The translations under genes and the position numbers were made by a program. The notes under the pieces were generated by a model. That model was not told where the DNA came from. It was given only the letters and a program-made list of their open reading frames with translations, and made no database searches. This document shows positions 57,947-64,000 of a stretch of 64,000 nucleotides of DNA, in pieces; position 1 is the first letter of the stretch, and every line of letters starts with the position of its first letter. Origin of the DNA: Pseudomonadota bacterium (GTDB lineage Bacteria; Pseudomonadota; Gammaproteobacteria; Burkholderiales; Burkholderiaceae_C); the NCBI GenBank assembly GCA_029780695.1, contig JAKOYD010000130.1, positions 29,071 through 93,070 on the forward strand, given 5' to 3'.

Positions 57947-58641
57947 AAATTGACGCGCATCGGGCGGATGAAGGGCTCGCCGGGCGCGGGCAGCAGGGCT
58001 TCGAAGCGTTCGCGCACGCGCTCGCGCATGGTGGAATCAAAGCGCCGTTCGGCATAGGTCACGTCGGTCATGCGGCGTTCGAAGTCGTCGAAGTCGGCAT
58101 AGCGCACCGGCACGCCGAAGTGGACTTCGGCCACTTGCCGCCAGCCGCCACCCGCCAAGGCGCGCTGAAGCGCCTGGTAGGCCGCGTGGCGCACCGCCTG
58201 CTCGTCGTTGAACAGGCGCACGACCTCGTTGAGCGTGCCCGTGAACACCGGCTCGGACACATACAGATGGCCCCCGGGCCGAAGCACGCGGCGCGTTTCG
58301 GCCAGCGCACGGTCCATCGCCTGAAGCGGCACGTGGTGCAGCGACTTCAGCATCAGCGCCAGGTCGAACCGCTCGTCGTCGAACGGAATGGCCTGCGCAC
58401 CGGCGGCGACGAAGTCCAGCTGGGGCGGGTGCGGCTGGGCCAGGTTGCTGGCGTGCTGGCGCTCGTCCACTTCCAGCCCGGTGACGTGGCAGGCCGGGTA
58501 CGCCGCCAGCAGCTTGCGCGACAGGTAGGCCGCGCCGCAACCCAGCTCGACGATGCGCTGGGCGTGCAGCGGCACCAGCCGGTGCAGCAGGGCGAGTTCG
58601 TCGGTGACGAGGTCGGTCGCAGGGTTTTCGGGGATTTCCAT
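57931..58641 (-). CDS. Class I SAM-dependent methyltransferase
   Basis: A 236-residue methyltransferase with motif I VELGCGAAYLSRKLLAAYP, the acidic GLEVDE after strand 2, and a FDLALMLKSLHHVP motif IV. Substrate unknown; the family covers small molecules and quinone precursors. The last residues LLQKQ and the TAG stop come from an R4 repeat, so the original C-terminus may differ. It is not coupled to its neighbours. Confidence 0.8.
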   Translation of the reverse strand: MEIPENPATDLVTDELALLHRLVPLHAQRIVELGCGAAYLSRKLLAAYPACHVTGLEVDERQHASNLAQPHPPQLDFVAAGAQAIPFDDERFDLALMLKSLHHVPLQAMDRALAETRRVLRPGGHLYVSEPVFTGTLNEVVRLFNDEQAVRHAAYQALQRALAGGGWRQVAEVHFGVPVRYADFDDFERRMTDVTYAERRFDSTMRERVRERFEALLPAPGEPFIRPMRVNLLQKQ

Positions 58642-58645
58642 GGGG

Positions 58646-58779
58646 TTAGGGCCTGTTCACGCTATTTTTTGGCCATGCGAACATGCTTGAAAAAGTGCCA
58701 ATCCAGGCGCGCGGCGACGCCCAGACCGGGCGTCTGCGCTAGGAGCGCGACGACGAGTGGCGGTTTTTCAAGCATGTTC
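58646..58779. mobile_element. Possible IS-end/MITE remnant with 16-base inverted repeat
   Basis: TAGGGCCTGTTCACGCTA (58646-58663) resembles the IS5-like end at 63802-63819 (TAGGGCGTGTTAACACTA). Perfect 16-base arms follow, GAACATGCTTGAAAAA (58679-58694) and its complement (58764-58779). No transposase is present, and the outer right end was not located. Confidence 0.4.
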
Positions 58780-58834
58780 CCTCCGGGTTGCGATCAAAAA
58801 GGCCATCGCCGGCGTTGCCATCCTTGCCAAGGTA

Positions 58835-59725
58835 TCAGTCCAGAAAGGCGTTGAAGCCCTGCGGCGGCTCGAAGCGCTTGTTGCGCCAGACGACGCGGGT
58901 GGGCACGGGCTCGGGCAGGGCGCGCGTGGGCACGGGGTGGTGCTCGTCGCCGGGGTAGCACAGCACGCGCGTATCGCCGGTTTCCACCGGCTCGGGCACG
59001 ATCAGGGGCGGCGGGCGCGAACGGGCGTCCTGCATGGCGTGCGCCACGTCGCGGTATTGCAGCAGGTGCAGCAGGCCGACGATCTGCGGCGGCGCCAGGT
59101 CGATCTCGTGCGCCTGGTATTGGCGCAGTGCGGCGCGCGGGGTCAGCCAGCGCGCCTCAGTCACCTCAAAGTCGTCGTGCCGCGCCTCCTGCAGCGGTGG
59201 CACGGCGGCCAGGAAAAAGCGCGTGTCGAAGCGCTTGTTCATCACCGAGGGCCGGCGCGGCGTGATCCAGCGCGACCACGGGGCCAGCGCGTCGGTGTCG
59301 AGCCGGGCTTGCGCCTCGGCCAGCAGGGCAGCGAATGGCTCGCCCGCGCGCAGGCGGGCGCAGGTGTCGGCGCTGCGGGTGGCTGTTTCTTCAGCGCCGA
59401 CCTGCAGAAACAGCACGCCCGATTCCTCGGCCGCCTCGCGCGCGGCGGCCACATAAAAGGCGGCGGCCTGCTCGGGCGACAGGCCGGGCTCGCCCAGGCG
59501 CGGCTGCAGCTCGGACGGCGCGCGGTCCAGCCGCGCCAGCATGTCGGCGCTGCTGTCGGCGGCGTCCACCTTGCCGCCCGGAAAAACGTAGGCGCCGCCC
59601 AGCACGGCCGAATCGGTGTGGCGGCGCAGCAGCAGCACTTGCAGCCCGGGCGCGCCGTCGCGCAGCATGACCACGCTGGCGGCGTCGCGCGGCGGGGTGT
59701 CGATCACGTCGTGGTTCAGTTCCAT
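58835..59725 (-). CDS. NUDIX hydrolase, NUDT19/coenzyme A-type
   Basis: A 296-residue NUDIX protein. The box is split as in the long eukaryote-like NUDT7/19 group: GGAYVFPGGKVDAAD, an insert of about 38 residues, then AAAREAAEESGVLF, where the metal-binding glutamates lie. It may cleave CoA derivatives or other nucleoside diphosphates. The ATG at 59725 is preferred to a longer frame. The stop lies beyond the lower-complexity tail. Confidence 0.8.
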   Translation of the reverse strand: MELNHDVIDTPPRDAASVVMLRDGAPGLQVLLLRRHTDSAVLGGAYVFPGGKVDAADSSADMLARLDRAPSELQPRLGEPGLSPEQAAAFYVAAAREAAEESGVLFLQVGAEETATRSADTCARLRAGEPFAALLAEAQARLDTDALAPWSRWITPRRPSVMNKRFDTRFFLAAVPPLQEARHDDFEVTEARWLTPRAALRQYQAHEIDLAPPQIVGLLHLLQYRDVAHAMQDARSRPPPLIVPEPVETGDTRVLCYPGDEHHPVPTRALPEPVPTRVVWRNKRFEPPQGFNAFLD

Positions 59726-59856
59726 GGCGGCATTGTGCGGCGGGACTGGCGGGGCGCACTGTCCGGTGGGCAACAGGGCGGGGTTCGGCGCGTGAATTAA
59801 AGTCACCTCCCGTTAAAGTCACCGCCAGTTTGCAAGCCAACAAGGAGCAACGGAAC

Positions 59857-60768
<912 letters not shown>

Positions 60769-60841
60769 CCCTGCGTCAGGCGGCAAACTGGCAGCTGTGC
60801 TACCGTCGCCACCCCGCCTGAAAAGAACGGACAAGTCAATC

Positions 60842-62404
60842 ATGAACACGCTGAGGGACCGGCTGGCCTCGCTGACGCCCCAGCGTCTGCGCGGCATGCG
60901 CCGCGGCATCGAGAAGGAAAGCCTGCGCGCGCAGCCCGGTGGCCAGCTGGCGCTGACGCCGCATCCGGCCGCGCTTGGCTCGCCGCTGACGCACCCGCAC
61001 ATCACCACCGACTTCAGCGAATCGCAGGTGGAGCTGGTCACCGGCGCGCACGCCAGCGTGCAGGCCGCGCTGGACGAGCTGGGCCAGATACACCAGGTGG
61101 TCTATCACGAACTGGAGGCGCGGGGCGACGAGATGCTGTGGGTGTCCAGCATGCCCTGCGGACTGCCCACCGACGAAACCATTCCCATCGGCCTGTACGG
61201 GCGCAGCAACGTCGGCCGCGCCAAGAGCATCTACCGCATGGGGCTGGGGCACCGCTACGGGCGGCGCATGCAGACCATATCGGGCATTCACTACAACTGG
61301 TCGCTGCCCGGCCTGAGCAACGACGACTACTTCGCGCTGATCCGCAATTTTCGCCGCGACGCGGTGGTGCTGCTGTACCTGTTCGGCGCCTCGCCGGCGG
61401 TGTGTTCCACCTTCGTGGCGGGCCGCGACCACCAGCTGGCGCCACTTGGCGACGGCACCATGTACCTGCCGCACGCCACGTCGCTGCGCATGGGGCGGCT
61501 GGGTTACCAGAGCGACGCGCAAGGCCAGCTGGCCGTCAGCTACAACTGCCTTGAGCACTACGCCGCTTCGCTCGAAGACGCGCTGACCCGGCCGTATCCG
61601 GCCTACGAGGCCATCGGCATCCAGAACCCCGGCGGCGACTACAACCAGCTGGCCACCACGCTGCTGCAGATCGAAAACGAGTTCTACGGCACCATCCGGC
61701 CCAAGCGTGTCATCTTTGCGGGCGAACGGCCGCTGCACGCGCTGCGCCAGCGCGGCGTCGAATACGTCGAGGTGCGGCTGATGGACCTGGACCCGTTCGA
61801 GCCGATCGGCATCGACGCGCGCGCGGCGCGCTTTCTCGATCTGTTTTTGCTGTACTGCCTGCTGTCCGACAGCCCGCCCGATTCGCCGGCCGAAATCGCG
61901 GCGCTGAAAACCAACCAGCACCTGACGGCCGCGCGCGGGCGCGAGCCGGGTCTGCGGCTGACCCGCGCCGGCGCGCAGGTGACCTTGGCCGACTGGGCGG
62001 CCGACATTGTGGCGCGGCTAGCGCCCATCGCCGCCGCCATGGACGCGCTGGACGGCGCACAAGCCTATGCCGAAGCGCTGGGCGCCGCGCGCGCCGCGCT
62101 GGCCGCGCCCGACACCCTGCCGTCGGCGCGCGTGCTGCGGGCCATGCACGCCGAGCATGGCGACAGCTTCGTGCAGTTCGTGCGGGCCCGGTCGCTGGAG
62201 GCGCGCGCGCGCCTGCTGGCGCTGCCGTATCCGCCGGCGCTGAAGGCGCGCTTCGACCAGCTGGCGGCCGATTCGGTGGCCGAGCAAAAACGCATCGAAT
62301 CGACCGATCGCATGCCGTTCGAGCTTTACCGGCGCGAATACACCGCGCCCGAACGCCTGGGGGTCGGCCAGGACGCGGTCATGGCGGGCGCCGAATCGGT
62401 CTGA
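60842..62404 (+). CDS. gshA: Glutamate-cysteine ligase
   Basis: A 520-residue enzyme making gamma-glutamylcysteine, the first step of glutathione synthesis. RRGIEKESLRAQPGGQLALT and ITTDFSESQVELVT are the gamma-proteobacterial-type GshA landmarks, followed by GLYGRSNVGRAKSIYRMGLG. Length matches the E. coli enzyme (518). It ends 43 bases before an R4 repeat. The window's ggt product would break down the glutathione made through it. Confidence 0.92.
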   Translation: MNTLRDRLASLTPQRLRGMRRGIEKESLRAQPGGQLALTPHPAALGSPLTHPHITTDFSESQVELVTGAHASVQAALDELGQIHQVVYHELEARGDEMLWVSSMPCGLPTDETIPIGLYGRSNVGRAKSIYRMGLGHRYGRRMQTISGIHYNWSLPGLSNDDYFALIRNFRRDAVVLLYLFGASPAVCSTFVAGRDHQLAPLGDGTMYLPHATSLRMGRLGYQSDAQGQLAVSYNCLEHYAASLEDALTRPYPAYEAIGIQNPGGDYNQLATTLLQIENEFYGTIRPKRVIFAGERPLHALRQRGVEYVEVRLMDLDPFEPIGIDARAARFLDLFLLYCLLSDSPPDSPAEIAALKTNQHLTAARGREPGLRLTRAGAQVTLADWAADIVARLAPIAAAMDALDGAQAYAEALGAARAALAAPDTLPSARVLRAMHAEHGDSFVQFVRARSLEARARLLALPYPPALKARFDQLAADSVAEQKRIESTDRMPFELYRREYTAPERLGVGQDAVMAGAESV

Positions 62405-62446
62405 CCCAGCGCGCGGGCGGGCTGAAAACCCGGTTCAAACCGCCGC

Positions 62447-62490
62447 CCAGCGCTTGTCTGTATTGCGCTTGCAGCTACGCTTATTGTAGC
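62447..62490. repeat. R4 repeat copy after gshA
   Basis: The plus strand reads CCAGCGCTTGTCTGTATTGC, GCTTGCAGCTACGCTTATTG, TAGC, a full-length copy marking the border between the GC-rich core and the degraded right end. Confidence 0.7.
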
Positions 62491-62792
62491 GGATGGCTTA
62501 TTCGATGTTCTGCACCTGAAGCGCGAGTGGCGCTGCAAGTTGTTGATTCTTATGGAATTTCACGCGGCAATACCCTTTGAACCCGCCTATAAGCCCGCCA
62601 AGAAACATGCGGCCGGATGGCACTGCATGAAACTGGTTCAATGCGTGTTCCAGACAGAAACATACTCCGGGATTTTAGCAAGCGGTACGCCATCCTCGTG
62701 CTTGCCGCCACGGTGAGATGCGGGCAGCTTGCGTACATCAGAGATGACGTCCATCTCGTGCGAATTTGCTGAGCGCGTGATTTGAATCTGCC
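62491..62792. other. Low-GC gap without recognisable gene
   Basis: About 300 bases of lower GC after gshA. Frames on both strands are short and give no family. It may be a degraded mobile or acquired segment joined to the fragment that follows. Confidence 0.4.
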
Positions 62793-63127
62793 CTCGTCGC
62801 TGACCAACTGCAGCGCATCACCGAACCCCTTCGGTACGCCGACATCACCTTGCGCAAGGGCCAAGGTGTCAATGAGGTCACGGGTTGTTCAACCGCCTGG
62901 GTAGTGAGTTGGAGAACGACTACGCGCTATGGCATGGTCTGCCGCAGTTGGCCAACCACGCGACCGTGGGCACGCTGGAGATCGCCGGTTCGCGCGATGC
63001 CTGGACCGGTTGGAAAATGGCCTTCAGCGGCGGGCTGTACTTCTGGCGCCGAAACCGCGCTGGGGAGGGGGTCTACGGTCTGTCCAACGCGCGCATGGTT
63101 GAAAAGCTGCGCATCGGCAGCTTCTGA
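62793..63127 (+). pseudogene. Frameshifted fragment of an unidentified gene
   Basis: Two frames join: LVADQLQRITEPLRYADITL... from 62793, then near 62880 a shift to LFNRLGSELENDYALWHGLP... ending TGA at 63127. The second part is 80 codons, Trp/Gly-rich (GLYFWRRNRAGEGVYGLSNA). Codon use looks protein-like, and the pieces read as one protein broken by one frameshift. I cannot name the family. A separate TTG start at 62885 would make it a small intact gene instead. Confidence 0.35.
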
Positions 63128-63207
63128 TCGAAAGGGTGCGGTCCCAAGGAGCCTCTTGCGCAGCCGGTCTGCTGGACCGTCCTACCGCTGTTCCGGGATG
63201 CAGACGT

Positions 63208-63726
63208 TCAACGACCTTCGTTTGACGCGGTGTCGACCATTTCGCTCAGCATGTTCATGAAAGCATGCTGGTCCCGGCCCATCAGGGGTGACATCACCTT
63301 CTGCTGCGCGGCGTCAGCCCGCGCAAGCAGGACCTGCGTTGCGACGAACCCGTCGTCAGTTAGCTCGAATCGTTGGTAGCGCAGGTCGACTGGATGTGCC
63401 CGTTGAACGACCCAGCCCTTGGCCACCAGGGCGCGCACAGCCTTCGCCGCTGTAGAGCGGTCGATATCGAGTTCTCTCGCGATCGCGGTCATCCCAAGCC
63501 ACCGATTCATGGAGAGAACGGTCAGGATGTCAACCTGAGAGGGTGTGACCCCGAACTCGACGCTCTCCTTCTCAAGCGACCTTTCGAAAGCCCGTTCCAG
63601 CTCCCGCAGCATGAGGCCGATTTGCGTGCGAGCGGGCCCCGTTGGCGATAAGTTCAATCGGCTGCTTGGCTGCCCCGCCGAGGATCGGTTGAGCACTGGG
63701 GGCTGGGAGGTGGATGGTGGTGGCAT
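63208..63726 (-). CDS. MarR-family transcriptional regulator
   Basis: A 172-residue winged-helix regulator (VTPSQVDILTVLSMNRWLGM; AIARELDIDRSTAAKAVRAL). The N-terminal 35 residues are Ser/Pro-rich, unusual for MarR, and an internal start at GLMLRELERAF is possible. It stands alone in the degraded right end. Its target gene is not apparent; the usual divergent neighbour is missing, replaced by an IS5-like element. Confidence 0.75.
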   Translation of the reverse strand: MPPPSTSQPPVLNRSSAGQPSSRLNLSPTGPARTQIGLMLRELERAFERSLEKESVEFGVTPSQVDILTVLSMNRWLGMTAIARELDIDRSTAAKAVRALVAKGWVVQRAHPVDLRYQRFELTDDGFVATQVLLARADAAQQKVMSPLMGRDQHAFMNMLSEMVDTASNEGR

Positions 63727-63801
63727 CGGTGGAGAACGTCAGAATGTCCGCTGACTTCCATTGCATTGTTTCAGCTGAACTGGCGAATTAGCCGATTGGA
63801 C

Positions 63802-64000
63802 TAGGGCGTGTTAACACTAATTGCCAATTTGGAGCTGGAGAGCGACACTGGCGTGCATGGAAATCACGCCCGAACAGTTTTCTCGTATCGAGCACTGCCT
63901 GCCAACTCAACGCGGCAATGTGAGCATGACCAACCTTCAGGTGGTCAATGCCATGCTTTACGTGGCCGAACACGGGTGCAAATGGCGTGGCTTGCCCAAA
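63802..64000 (+). mobile_element. IS5-family element, left end (cut by the window edge)
   Basis: A terminal-repeat-like TAGGGCGTGTTAACACTA at 63802-63819 is followed about 40 bases later by a transposase start. The right end is outside the window. Confidence 0.6.
63857..64000 (+). CDS. IS5-family transposase, N-terminal part (partial)
   Basis: The first 48 codons of a transposase: MEITPEQFSRIEHCLPTQRG, then NLQVVNAMLYVAEHGCKWRG, LPK. This is the DUF4096-type N-terminal domain of IS5 transposases (MLYVAEHGCKWRGLP). The catalytic DDE residues lie beyond the window edge, so whether the gene is intact cannot be said. Confidence 0.7.
   Translation, partial: MEITPEQFSRIEHCLPTQRGNVSMTNLQVVNAMLYVAEHGCKWRGLPK

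Overview
The window is a GC-rich, gene-dense chromosomal segment. Gene content (cytochrome cd1 denitrification genes, a selenocysteine formate dehydrogenase, PHA-type carbon metabolism, iorAB fused in one chain, rpoD/dnaG) and the dispersed palindromic repeats point to a denitrifying betaproteobacterium, most likely family Comamonadaceae (Acidovorax/Ottowia/Alicycliphilus-like). The assignment is an inference from recognised protein families; no database search was possible.

Layout. (1) 1-4136, plus strand: 3' end of norB, then norQ, norD and a Dnr/FNR-type regulator (nitric oxide reductase and its control). (2) 4307-7192, minus: nirN and nirJ, the end of the heme d1 pathway. (3) 7415-14739, plus: a carbon module of FabI, a DUF3141 PHA-synthase-like hydrolase, a MaoC-phosphotransacetylase fusion, acetate kinase and a two-subunit CoA-transferase. 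It separates nirJN from the rest of the nir genes. (4) 14768-20835, minus: nirGH fusion, nirDL fusion, nirF, nirC, nirS. FNR-type boxes lie in front of nirS and of nirJ, so both nir halves look anaerobically controlled by the regulator of block 1. (5) 21162-26175: an Lrp regulator divergent from a fused indolepyruvate ferredoxin oxidoreductase, and a SugE-type exporter. (6) 26300-32167, minus: an MFS exporter, rpoD, dnaG. (7) 32241-33683: a DsrE/GcvH-like pair and a CreA-like protein. (8) 33730-44623, minus: a selenocysteine island with tRNA-Sec, selB, an FccB-like flavoprotein, selA, fdhE and fdnIHG. fdnG carries an in-frame UGA with a SECIS-like hairpin. (9) 44937-62404: mixed housekeeping genes (comEA-like, ggt, SDRs, pseudouridine synthase, c-type cytochromes, OmpA/FecR, dusC, acyl-CoA ligase, NUDIX, gshA). 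(10) 62405-64000: a lower-GC, degraded accessory end with a MarR regulator and the left end of an IS5-like element.

The most unusual feature is the repeat load. At least four palindromic families are scattered through the window, and many copies lie inside genes. They lengthen NorD, SelB, SelA and NirDL in frame, encode the core of the NirC signal peptide, contain the nirN start codon, and provide stop codons for iorAB and a methyltransferase. This resembles the protein-invading palindromic elements described in Rickettsia and deserves a systematic look.
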